This document shows, piece by piece, positions 34,007-42,142 of a stretch of DNA of 64,000 bases (the stretch's first letter is position 1; each line of letters opens with the position of its first letter). The position numbers were made by a program, and so were the translations under genes. The notes under the pieces were generated by a model. The model was not told the DNA's origin, did not search any database, and saw only the letters and a list, made by a program, of their open reading frames with translations. Origin of the DNA: Candidatus Omnitrophota bacterium (GTDB lineage: Bacteria; Omnitrophota; Gorgyraeia; Gygaellales; Profunditerraquicolaceae); NCBI GenBank assembly GCA_023229385.1, contig JALNZI010000001.1, positions 1 through 64,000 on the forward strand, in the 5' to 3' direction.

Positions 34007-34310
34007 TGCGTTTCTTTCTAGTTTTTTTAGGAGGTAATGGTAATAATTCATTATTATCTTCAATAATTTTATCAATTTTAATAGTAATCATTTTATCAAA
34101 TTTAAATATACTAGCTTCTACGTCTTTTAATTTCCAATTATTAACATAGCTATTGTATACATCTTTGACTATTTTTTTGTCTTCGGGAGTATGATATTGA
34201 AATAAACCTGGGCAGTCATCAGAATATAGCCACCCACCATCTATCCAATATCTATATTTATCTGTAACATGACTGAAAGCAATAAATTCCTTACATTTAG
34301 TATAATCCAT
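33963..34310 (-). CDS. Hypothetical protein
   Basis: 115 residues. An N-terminal aromatic region (YRYWIDGGWLYSDDCPGLFQYHT) and a Pro/Lys-rich basic stretch (PLPPKKTRKKRNE) near the C-terminus, which may bind nucleic acid. It begins a transcription unit: TATAAT 6 nt before the ATG. No family recognised. Confidence 0.5.
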   Translation of the reverse strand: MDYTKCKEFIAFSHVTDKYRYWIDGGWLYSDDCPGLFQYHTPEDKKIVKDVYNSYVNNWKLKDVEASIFKFDKMITIKIDKIIEDNNELLPLPPKKTRKKRNETKPDIESEIASD

Positions 34311-34316
34311 ACATTA

Positions 34317-34322
34317 ATTATA
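34317..34322 (-). promoter_or_regulatory. TATAAT box, 6 nt from the ATG
   Basis: Minus strand TGATATAAT, 6 nt, ATG at 34310, no Shine-Dalgarno. Confidence 0.55.
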
Positions 34323-34589
34323 TCATTTATTTGAAACAGCTACTTCAACATAGTCTCCTGAATTTCCTAATAAAATAGTCGAGCCATTTTTGTTTAATAA
34401 ACGTGTCCTATCTATCGTATATTCCCCAATTCTAAATAATATTTCAGGATTAGTTCCTGGAACTTTTTCATTTATTATGCTATCTATTACTGCAATTGAT
34501 ATTGTAGGAGTACTCGTTCCACTATAATCTCTAAAAATCACAGCATCCCCTTTAGCTACGTTACACATTTCTTTAATTTCAATTATCAT
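34323..34589 (-). CDS. Hypothetical beta-rich protein
   Basis: 88 residues forming several predicted strands (KGDAVIFRDY, ISIAVIDSII, EILFRIGEYTI), resembling small single-domain barrel proteins. One-base overlap with the macro-domain gene. No family recognised. Confidence 0.5.
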   Translation of the reverse strand: MIIEIKEMCNVAKGDAVIFRDYSGTSTPTISIAVIDSIINEKVPGTNPEILFRIGEYTIDRTRLLNKNGSTILLGNSGDYVEVAVSNK

Positions 34590-35053
34590 TACTTATCTCC
34601 ACTTCTTCTGCATACGATTACTTCAGGATATACTGAGAATATGATTGATTCTACTGTTTTCCAATCACCTCCGCCTAATCCACATCCAATCTTAAATGGA
34701 ATGTAAACTGGTTTATGTTTAATATTCACTAATTTGAGAAAAGTGAAGCATGATTTAATGGCTTCGTAGCTAGTATATAATTTTCCATCATAACCATAAT
34801 CATATTGCATGAATGCATTAACTATTTTTAAGTTATCATTGATGGTTACAATATTGTTTGTTCCTAATATTGCATCTGCTTCTCCATTATTATAATAATC
34901 TTTTATTACTTTTGAATAGCCATTAAAAATTATTGGGTATTTTTTTCTAAGTTGACCCGCAACTCCACTACCCATTCTACCCCTGCAATTAACTTGATGA
35001 ACAATAAATCCCTCATCAATTAATGTAATATCTTTTTCAATCTCTTCTAGCAT
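34589..35053 (-). CDS. Macro-domain protein
   Basis: 154 residues. FIVHQVNCRGRMGSGVAGQLRKKYP is the macro-domain ADP-ribose site (the usual N and GxG loops), with later IVNAFMQYDYG and YIPFKIGCGLGGGDWKTV forming the distal loop. Relatives in phages act as ADP-ribose-1''-phosphate phosphatases or ADP-ribosyl hydrolases. Together with the NAD operon 5 kb away it points to handling of NAD or ADP-ribose products; the substrate is inferred. Confidence 0.8.
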   Translation of the reverse strand: MLEEIEKDITLIDEGFIVHQVNCRGRMGSGVAGQLRKKYPIIFNGYSKVIKDYYNNGEADAILGTNNIVTINDNLKIVNAFMQYDYGYDGKLYTSYEAIKSCFTFLKLVNIKHKPVYIPFKIGCGLGGGDWKTVESIIFSVYPEVIVCRRSGDK

Positions 35054-35065
35054 TAATTATTCCTC

Positions 35066-35518
35066 TTAATTACAATGCATTTGAATGTCGTCTTCAGTAA
35101 ATACATAAAACAACATTCCATTTGCAGTAGCATATGCGTTAGCTGCTTTAAATTTAGCATTATTCACTACATATTGCTTAGTTTCAGTCATTACAGTTTT
35201 TTTAGATCTATGCTCAGTTTTAGGCGGATTTAATTGCTTTTTTGGTTTAACTTCAATTAATATACGTTTACGTTCACCATTTTGTCCAGCTATCTCAACA
35301 TAAAAGTCTACAAAATATCTATGGATTTTCCCATCTAATGGAGACATATAGGGCACTGTAACTAATTCACTACCCCATTTAACGATATTATCATTATTAT
35401 CTAAAAACCACATCACTCTACGCTCCCAAGATGATCTAAAATTAGGAGTATGATCTCCTAAATATTTTTCTTTATTTATTGGGTGATATAATCCAATTGG
35501 TGGTAACTTAGAATTCAC
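35066..35518 (-). CDS. 4: Head completion protein (gp4-like, TnsA-type nuclease fold)
   Basis: 150 residues, as in T4 gp4. Co-linear motifs: PINKEKYLGD, RSSWERRVMWFLDNN, WGSELVTVPYMSPLDGK, HRYFVDFYVEI, ILIEVKPKKQ and TKQYVVNNAKFKAANAYA. The E-x-D-x-E-x-K pattern is the nuclease core. In T4 gp4 trims or seals the packaged DNA end before tail joining. GTG start, placed 6 nt after a TCTAAATA late box. Confidence 0.88.
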   Translation of the reverse strand: MNSKLPPIGLYHPINKEKYLGDHTPNFRSSWERRVMWFLDNNDNIVKWGSELVTVPYMSPLDGKIHRYFVDFYVEIAGQNGERKRILIEVKPKKQLNPPKTEHRSKKTVMTETKQYVVNNAKFKAANAYATANGMLFYVFTEDDIQMHCN

Positions 35519-35523
35519 ATATA

Positions 35524-35664
35524 TTATTTAGAATATAATTTTTTTAAATATTCTCTCATCTTAATATAATCCAATTCAGCTTTCTTAGCTCTAATTTTAG
35601 TATCTTCTGATATTTCATCAATACTCTTCTCTGATTGAGAAGATTTTGACTTCTTTGTTTCCAT
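35524..35664 (-). CDS. Small basic/acidic helical protein, 46 aa
   Basis: 46 residues: a Lys/Ser-rich start (ETKKSKSSQSEK) then a helix AKKAELDYIKMREYLKKLY. Its ATG follows the stop of the upstream gene by one base, so it is translationally coupled. T4-type phages often have such short genes near head completion genes; function unknown. Confidence 0.5.
   Translation of the reverse strand: METKKSKSSQSEKSIDEISEDTKIRAKKAELDYIKMREYLKKLYSK
35525..35532 (-). promoter_or_regulatory. Late-type box TCTAAATA, 6 nt from the GTG of gene 4
   Basis: Minus strand TCTAAATA, 6 nt, GTG at 35518. It overlaps the stop of the upstream small gene. Confidence 0.6.
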
Positions 35665-35665
35665 T

Positions 35666-35977
35666 TTAAATTCGATTTAAATTAGAATTAATATCTTTAA
35701 CAATATCTAAAATAACATTTAAACTTTTATTACTTAATTTTTCTTTATTTTTAGTAGTATATTTATCAATATTAAAAATCGTATACTTAACTGAACTAGT
35801 ATATCCTAATAAAAATTGTTTTAATAATGCAACTCTAGTATATTCAACAAATTCTTCATCATCTTGTTTATTAGCAAATTGGCATAATGCTTTAAGAGAG
35901 CTTTCAAATTCATCGTAAATACCTAATTCTATTAATAAAGAATCTGTATTGTTTACTATTTCAGCTTCGTCGTTCAT
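35666..35977 (-). CDS. Hypothetical protein
   Basis: 103 residues, helical, acidic N-terminus, with LLIELGIYDEFESSLKALCQ and a hydrophobic centre. Four-base overlap (ATGA) with the zinc-ribbon gene upstream. No family recognised. Confidence 0.5.
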   Translation of the reverse strand: MNDEAEIVNNTDSLLIELGIYDEFESSLKALCQFANKQDDEEFVEYTRVALLKQFLLGYTSSVKYTIFNIDKYTTKNKEKLSNKSLNVILDIVKDINSNLNRI

Positions 35978-36393
35978 CTTGCTAAGATTATCCCAGATGG
36001 AGTGGTTGGATTACTAAGTAAATATTTTTTCTCTAATTCATCATATTCTTTTGATAATTTACCATATTCATTTATTAACCCAGATATTGTAACATTTTGG
36101 CTCTGAATTAATGATAATAAATTTTCAGTAGTAGTTGCATCAAAAACTTCAACATATAATGTAGCAGTTTTTTGATAATACTTTCTAAAATACATTATAT
36201 CTTCTTCATCATCAACATTAATAGTTGGAGTCCATAGTAAATAATATTTGCTTCCTTTTGCTGTAGTAGACGATTCAATTGATTCAACAAATCTATGTTC
36301 AACTGAACTACTGCAAACATAAGCCTTTTTCTTACTTCCCTCAACGAGTTCTAACTTACTACCACAAAATGGGCAAATGTAATTCTTAGTCAT
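35974..36393 (-). CDS. Zinc-ribbon protein with C-terminal coiled coil
   Basis: 139 residues. N-terminal CPFCGS and a later Cys/His pair (YVCSSSVEHRF) form a zinc ribbon; a charged helix (about 98-130) near the C-terminus suggests a coiled coil. It opens the unit after the nrdJ terminator, with TATAAT and AAAGG upstream. Function unknown. Confidence 0.55.
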   Translation of the reverse strand: MTKNYICPFCGSKLELVEGSKKKAYVCSSSVEHRFVESIESSTTAKGSKYYLLWTPTINVDDEEDIMYFRKYYQKTATLYVEVFDATTTENLLSLIQSQNVTISGLINEYGKLSKEYDELEKKYLLSNPTTPSGIILAR

Positions 36394-36417
36394 ATCAATC
36401 CTTTAATTAATTATAAC

Positions 36418-36444
36418 AAAAAGACCTCAATCGAGGTCTTTTTT
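36418..36444 (-). terminator. Rho-independent terminator of nrdJ
   Basis: 11-bp stem AAAAAGACCTC/GAGGTCTTTTT with loop AATC and T-runs. It lies 4-30 bases beyond the nrdJ stop. Confidence 0.9.
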
Positions 36445-36447
36445 GAA

Positions 36448-38913
36448 TTATCCACATTTAGCATAGCCGCAATGAGTACACATTAAACAGCCTTCAATAT
36501 ATGAAATATCTCCTCCGCAATTTGGGCATTTTTGCTTAGATGAAGTGCCATCTTTAATATATTTCTTCAAAACTCTAGCAATTATCCTAGAAAATGAATA
36601 CATATCAGATGCTTTATCCTTTTGAATTTGCTCAACTATAATATGAATCGGTGTCCCTATTCTCAATAATAAAGAAATCATTCTGGTAAATGCACCCTGA
36701 GTAGGATTCTCAAACATATTAACTACATCTTTTATTTTCCCAGTTTCATCTCCATCTGAATATACTAATTCATATATAGATAATCCATCATCATTTTTAC
36801 CGCATCTATCTAAGAAACCATGCTTAATTTTTTTAGGTAATTCAACTTTAGAAGATAGCCCTCCAAATAATTCATAAGGCTTTCCATCTAATTTACCAAT
36901 AAAAATTGTCCATGCTTGCGAATTTATTATAGCTTGATGAATATCACACTCTAATCTCTTAGGTCTAGTTATTGAATGAACTTCTCCGCATGTGCATTCT
37001 TCATTTTTAGTTTCTTTTTTAGTAATTAATACTCCATCTCGACATCCATCTCTATATACAGTGAATCCTTTGCATCCAGATTCCCAAGCTTTCATATAAA
37101 TATCTGCAACTAATTCTTTAGTTGCAGAATTAGGAAGATTACATGTTTTAGAAATACTATGACATATCCATTTCTGAGCCACAGCTTGTATTTTTACTGA
37201 AGCTAACCAATCTACATCATTGGCAGTAGCTTTATAATACGGAGATTTATCAAAATCTTCATAAGTATATCCAGTTACATCCATCCATTGCTTAAATCCT
37301 TCATGATATACTTCAAATACTTGCCATTTATCCCCCAATGAATCAATGTAATCAACTTTTTCATTTGAATTACTTAAATTTATTTTTTTACGTCTTGAAT
37401 ATTTTATTGCAAATACTGGCTCAATACCTGATGTAGTTTGAGTCATCATTGAAACTGATCCAGTTGGAGCAGTGGTAGTTAATGCAATATTTCTTCTACC
37501 AAATTTTTTATATTTTTCTTGAACTTCAATTGGTAAATTACTAATTACTCTAGATACAAACACATGGTCTTTTTCTAATTCATAATTAAATATTGGAAAT
37601 GAACCACGTTCTTCGGCTAATTCAATAGAAGATTCATATGCACTGACTTCTAAAGTCTTGTATATTTTTTCAGTCACTTCTATTGATTCATCAGAACCGT
37701 ATCTAATATTTAATGCAGCTAATGCATCACCTAAAGCAGTTATACCTAGTCCAGTTCTTCTACCTTTTAAGCAAGTTTCTTTAATTTTATTCCATAATTC
37801 TAATTCAACTCTTTTTATTTCATAAGGCTCTGGATCTGATTCAACTTTGGCTAATATTTTATCAATCTGTTCAAGCTCAATATCAATCATATCATCCATT
37901 AATCTTTGAGCAATCTTAGTTATCTTAATAAAATTCACATAATCAAAATATGCCTTTTTTGTAAATGGATTTATTACAAAAGATTTTAAGTTTTCACAAA
38001 TTAATCTGCAAGAATCATAAGCAGGTAATACAATTTCTCCACAAGGATTTGTTGCAATACTTCTGAATCCAAAATCTCCATATATATCACTTGGCGTATA
38101 TTTTAATGCGTTATCCCAAAATAATAATCCAGGTTCAGCCGATTCCCAAGCTGCAAAAATTATTTGATTCCATATTGATCTAGCGTCAACCATCTTACTT
38201 ATTGATGGATTATCAGAATCAACCGGCCATCTTTGCTCATAATCGGTGCCATTTTTTACAGCATTCATGAATTCATCAGTTAATTTGACTGATATATTAG
38301 CACCTGTAATTCTAGTCTTATCTCTTTTTATGTTAATGAATGTTTCTATTTCAGGATGATGCACCGAACATGCTTCTAATAAAGCACCTCTTCGGCCAGA
38401 TTGTGCAACTTCTCTAGTAGTATTGGAAAATCTATCCATATAGACGCCAATTCCATCAGTGGTTTTAGCAGCATTTGCTACTGGAAGACCAGATGGACGA
38501 ATATTTGAAATATCATGTCCAACTCCACCTCTTCTTTTCATTAATTGAGCTTGCTCTTCGTCTGTTCTATGTATTCCACCCATAGAATCATAAGCTGAAT
38601 CAATAACAAAGCAATTACTAGCAGACTGAGTATTATAAGGATTTCCAATTGCGCTCATTGGAGAACCCTGGGGAATTATATATCTAAAATTTTCAAATAA
38701 TCCATATATAGTATCTTTATCTAAAGAATTTGGATACTTTTTTTCAATCCTTGCAAATTCTCCAGCTAATCTTTTATGCATTTCATTAGGAGTTAATTCA
38801 TAATAAATATCACCATCTTTCAACGCATATTTGTCTGCAAAAACTTTTGCAGCCATTTCATCACCATTAAAATATTTAATAGATTCTTTAATTACTTCTT
38901 TGTAAGTAGCCAT
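36448..38913 (-). CDS. nrdJ: Class II (B12-dependent) ribonucleotide reductase
   Basis: 821 residues from the ATG at 38913 (GGA 5 nt upstream; an ATG 9 bases earlier has poor spacing). Class II features: GSPMSAIGNPYNTQSASNCF, RRGGVGHDIS, NPCGEIVLPAYDSCRL, TAPTGSVSMMTQTTSGIEP and a C-terminal CPNCGG...CTHCGYAKC zinc/redox tail. It reduces ribonucleotides with adenosylcobalamin, so the host must supply B12. The thioredoxin-like gene at 21353 may be its reductant. Class II enzymes avoid the oxygen and iron dependence of class I. Confidence 0.9.
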   Translation of the reverse strand: MATYKEVIKESIKYFNGDEMAAKVFADKYALKDGDIYYELTPNEMHKRLAGEFARIEKKYPNSLDKDTIYGLFENFRYIIPQGSPMSAIGNPYNTQSASNCFVIDSAYDSMGGIHRTDEEQAQLMKRRGGVGHDISNIRPSGLPVANAAKTTDGIGVYMDRFSNTTREVAQSGRRGALLEACSVHHPEIETFINIKRDKTRITGANISVKLTDEFMNAVKNGTDYEQRWPVDSDNPSISKMVDARSIWNQIIFAAWESAEPGLLFWDNALKYTPSDIYGDFGFRSIATNPCGEIVLPAYDSCRLICENLKSFVINPFTKKAYFDYVNFIKITKIAQRLMDDMIDIELEQIDKILAKVESDPEPYEIKRVELELWNKIKETCLKGRRTGLGITALGDALAALNIRYGSDESIEVTEKIYKTLEVSAYESSIELAEERGSFPIFNYELEKDHVFVSRVISNLPIEVQEKYKKFGRRNIALTTTAPTGSVSMMTQTTSGIEPVFAIKYSRRKKINLSNSNEKVDYIDSLGDKWQVFEVYHEGFKQWMDVTGYTYEDFDKSPYYKATANDVDWLASVKIQAVAQKWICHSISKTCNLPNSATKELVADIYMKAWESGCKGFTVYRDGCRDGVLITKKETKNEECTCGEVHSITRPKRLECDIHQAIINSQAWTIFIGKLDGKPYELFGGLSSKVELPKKIKHGFLDRCGKNDDGLSIYELVYSDGDETGKIKDVVNMFENPTQGAFTRMISLLLRIGTPIHIIVEQIQKDKASDMYSFSRIIARVLKKYIKDGTSSKQKCPNCGGDISYIEGCLMCTHCGYAKCG

Positions 38914-38950
38914 GATTTCCATATCCTTGTGAGATTATTTAGTGAAAAAA

Positions 38951-39835
38951 TTAAGCATTTTTAAAGAGCTTTCTGTTAAATAAATTTAGTATTTCACTAT
39001 ATTCTAAGTTGCTCTTCATAGCCATTTCACTACTATCTGGTACTATAATTTTAACATTATTGTATTGCTCAAGTATCATTTCTTCTAATTTCTTGGGAAT
39101 AAACTCAAAATTAACTAGCCTTTGATTTAGTAAATATTGCTTATCCAATTTAATTTTAGTGAAATATGGTAATAGATTACCTTCACTTTCTGTAATTACC
39201 CCTCTAGCTTTAACTGGACCAAATCCCCTAGCTACTGGTTTAATGTTATCTCCTCGATCTCCACTAATAACCTTAAGATTAATCAACTCTCGCCAATCAA
39301 TATTATCGACTTCTTTTCTATCTTTTGCATTATAGCATCTAAAATTAGAAAATCTAAAAAGTTGATGAATATCAGCATCACCTGTTACTGCTATTATTTC
39401 TTCTTCTTCATGCAAGTGCTTAGTTAATACAGCTATAATATCGTCCGCTTCTGCGTATTTGTTATATAAAGTCTTAAATGGATATATTTTAGATAAATTC
39501 ATTAAAAATTCATCTCTAACTATAGAAAATTTACCCCAATCAACTGGAAATGCGGCTCTAGCTTTAGCTCTAGTTCCTTTATATTCTGGATAAAAATGCC
39601 TTCTCCATAATTTATTTCCATCACAAGCTATTGTTAATTTATCGGGATTAAAAAGATCAATTAAATTTACTATTTCTAATTCCATTTCCTTACATAAATT
39701 GATAAATCCGCTATCTGATTCTTGCATTAAAAATAGGTTTTTAGTATTTTTATCAAAACCTTTAGATCCTGATACTAAGGAAAAAAGTTTCCAATAACTA
39801 ATTGAGCCAGCATCTACTATTAACTCTGTAAGCAT
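38951..39835 (-). CDS. rnh: 5'-3' exonuclease / RNase H (T4 Rnh-like flap nuclease)
   Basis: 294 residues; T4 RNase H has 305. PIN/FEN fold acidic residues in order: LIVDAGSISYW, ACDGNKLWRRHFYPEYKGTR, YAEADDIIAVL, VTGDADIHQLF and ISGDRGDNIKP. It removes RNA primers and flaps on the lagging strand. A TACAAT box ends 6 nt before its ATG. Divergent from the nucleotidyltransferase gene with 26 bases between. Confidence 0.82.
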   Translation of the reverse strand: MLTELIVDAGSISYWKLFSLVSGSKGFDKNTKNLFLMQESDSGFINLCKEMELEIVNLIDLFNPDKLTIACDGNKLWRRHFYPEYKGTRAKARAAFPVDWGKFSIVRDEFLMNLSKIYPFKTLYNKYAEADDIIAVLTKHLHEEEEIIAVTGDADIHQLFRFSNFRCYNAKDRKEVDNIDWRELINLKVISGDRGDNIKPVARGFGPVKARGVITESEGNLLPYFTKIKLDKQYLLNQRLVNFEFIPKKLEEMILEQYNNVKIIVPDSSEMAMKSNLEYSEILNLFNRKLFKNA

Positions 39836-39841
39836 TTTGTA

Positions 39842-39847
39842 ATTGTA
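39842..39847 (-). promoter_or_regulatory. -10-type box TACAAT, 6 nt from the ATG of rnh
   Basis: Minus strand TACAAT, 6 nt, ATG at 39835. The 26-base divergent gap leaves no room for a leader. Confidence 0.45.
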
Positions 39848-39861
39848 ACTAAATATTAAAT

Positions 39862-40590
39862 ATGAAGGTTACTGATTTTACTATCCTGGCAGAAGATGTT
39901 GATCCAGATGATATTGATATATCTTCGCTTATTTTACGCAAAGAATTAAATCCAAAAATATGGAATAATTTTAATTTAGTGCCTGATGTAGCCGATACTG
40001 CTAAAAAAATAGCTAAAGATTATTCAGATTTTATGCTGAAAAATCTAAAAGATGCTGAAGTATCTGAAATATATTTTACTGGAAGTTTAGCAAACTACAA
40101 TTGGTCTAATTATTCAGATTTTGATATTCACGTTATAATAGATTATTCAGATATTAATAAAGATATTGATTTAGTTGGAGATTATTTTTGGGATAGAACT
40201 CTATTATATAGATTAGATAATAAATTTGAAATAAGTGGATTTGAAGTTGAATTAAATATTAATAATATTACTCCTCTTAGAAAAAATGCAGGAGTTTATT
40301 CATTATTATATGATGAATGGGTTCAAAAACCAGACACTAATAAAATAATAATTGACTTCAAATTAGTTAAAGAAAAAGCCGCAGCTATTATGAATATGAT
40401 TGATGATTCCAGATGCGATTTAAATAATTTGATCAATATTAAAGAAAAAATAAGAAAAATGAGAGATTCTGGTATTGATAAATATGGAGAATTCTCTATA
40501 GAAAATTTAGCATTTAAAATATTAAGAAGAACTGGATATATAGATAAGCTTAAAAAAGAAATATCTGAATATTCTAAACTTACCGTATAA
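39862..40590 (+). CDS. Nucleotidyltransferase-fold protein
   Basis: 242 residues. TGSLANYNWSNYSDFDIHVIID carries the hG[GS]x(9-13)DxD signature of pol-beta-type nucleotidyltransferases, with a third acidic residue in VELNIN. The C-terminal 100 residues are helical (AAAIMNMIDD, IKEKIRKMRDSGID). Such enzymes transfer nucleotides to RNA, proteins or drugs. Only + strand gene inside a long minus block; convergent overlap of 11 bases with the next. The target is unknown. Confidence 0.7.
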   Translation: MKVTDFTILAEDVDPDDIDISSLILRKELNPKIWNNFNLVPDVADTAKKIAKDYSDFMLKNLKDAEVSEIYFTGSLANYNWSNYSDFDIHVIIDYSDINKDIDLVGDYFWDRTLLYRLDNKFEISGFEVELNINNITPLRKNAGVYSLLYDEWVQKPDTNKIIIDFKLVKEKAAAIMNMIDDSRCDLNNLINIKEKIRKMRDSGIDKYGEFSIENLAFKILRRTGYIDKLKKEISEYSKLTV

Positions 40591-42142
40591 CAACTGTTCC
40601 ACTAAATGAAATACTAAATGTTAGAATAATTGTGTTACTATCAACAACCGTAATACTAGGAATAATTGTTGAACCCGATGAATTAGTACAATTTACAGTA
40701 ACTGTTTTATTTAAATTATGAATAATTGTTGCAGTAGTTACATTGTATAAAGTAGTTGAATAAGTTGAAGTAATTGTTTTTTCTATTGAATTTACAATAT
40801 TATTATCAGATATCTCAGCAAAATGATCATATGCTAAGTCAACTACTGAACTTACATTAGTAACTCTTAAATTGTCATATACTGAATTAGTACTATCAGA
40901 AGTTTTTTTAGTATCTTTTTTTGAATTAGAAATATTAGTTTCAGCTAATGTTATTTCAGCTTTTTTTTCAACTAATTTTGCACTTAAATTAGTTGTTAAT
41001 TCTTTAACACGTAATGCTGCACTATCATCATCTGATATTGGCAAAAATGAACTTAATTTAGATTTAATTACATTACTTTGAGAAGATTTGATTGCTTCTG
41101 ATTCAATGGCATCTCTAGCTAAAATAGAAGCTCTTCCTCCAGTTAATGTATCTAATTCCTCACATATTACCTTAATTGCCCCTAGAGAAGCATTTGCAAG
41201 GCATGTAGAGTATTCTAATTGTGTTTGGACATACTTGCTAAGTAGACCATCTGGACCGCTTAAACAGTCTTCTAGCATCTCTTTTATTGCTTTAGCTAAA
41301 GATGAATTATTTTTTTTAGCGGAAGCTGGTAATTTTGATAGCATAGATGAAGGCAATTTGCTATCTCCTAAATCACTGTGCCCATTTTGCTTTAATATTT
41401 CGTAAAATTTACTTTCTTTATTTTTTAGAAAATCACTTATTGTAGAACTAGATTCATTGAATAATAATGCAGTATGTCCTGGTTCACTTTCATTTATTAA
41501 TGAGCTATCATTAAATTCAATATGTAACTCAGTATTTGATTGTTTTATAAAAATTCCACTTAAATTGAAATAATCACTATTATTAATATAAAACCAATTT
41601 ACTATATTATAAACATAGTCGAAATATTCAGATTTAGTTCTAATATCTATAGCTAATCCTCTTTGATGAACTGAGGTATTAGGCTTGGCCCAAGTATATC
41701 CTAATGAATTTAGTGCGGATTGAATTGAATTGTAATCAAATTCAAATAAATAATTACCATTATATTTTCCTATCAATTCAGGATTTGTTTGTTTTGATTT
41801 GTACTTTGAAAAATTAATATTTGGATTATTATCATATAATAATTTCAATCCTATTTTTGCTTGTAATTCAGGAGGAATATATGCATTTGAAATGTATGTG
41901 CTTTCTGGCATATATCTCCCAACTATACTCCAAAAATCATAATGAAAACTTTTAAGATAAGCTCCATCTAAAATTAAAGGTTGCAATAAAGGATATCTTA
42001 ATGTTTTAATACTATTATTTACACCAGATACTTCATACACTTTAGCATCGCTAATCAGTGAACTATTTCCATTTTGGAAATAACTTAAAGCGCTTGCATT
42101 AAAATATGATAGTGAAAGATCACTGCCCTTTGGATAATTCAT
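40580..42142 (-). CDS. Virion-type protein with M15-like peptidase domain
   Basis: 520 residues. Residues about 105-215 carry an M15/DD-carboxypeptidase arrangement: HQRGLAIDIRT (HxxGxxxDI) and TELHIEFND (HxE), with a Trp-rich segment between. The C-terminal 130 residues are Ser/Thr/Asn-rich beta repeats (SVVDLAYDHFAEI... TVTVNCTNSSG) as in fibres. It may be a virion-attached cell-wall peptidase, or a spike with a degraded domain. AATAAATA lies 6 nt before the ATG; 23-base overlap with uvsW. Confidence 0.6.
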   Translation of the reverse strand: MNYPKGSDLSLSYFNASALSYFQNGNSSLISDAKVYEVSGVNNSIKTLRYPLLQPLILDGAYLKSFHYDFWSIVGRYMPESTYISNAYIPPELQAKIGLKLLYDNNPNINFSKYKSKQTNPELIGKYNGNYLFEFDYNSIQSALNSLGYTWAKPNTSVHQRGLAIDIRTKSEYFDYVYNIVNWFYINNSDYFNLSGIFIKQSNTELHIEFNDSSLINESEPGHTALLFNESSSTISDFLKNKESKFYEILKQNGHSDLGDSKLPSSMLSKLPASAKKNNSSLAKAIKEMLEDCLSGPDGLLSKYVQTQLEYSTCLANASLGAIKVICEELDTLTGGRASILARDAIESEAIKSSQSNVIKSKLSSFLPISDDDSAALRVKELTTNLSAKLVEKKAEITLAETNISNSKKDTKKTSDSTNSVYDNLRVTNVSSVVDLAYDHFAEISDNNIVNSIEKTITSTYSTTLYNVTTATIIHNLNKTVTVNCTNSSGSTIIPSITVVDSNTIILTFSISFSGTVVIR

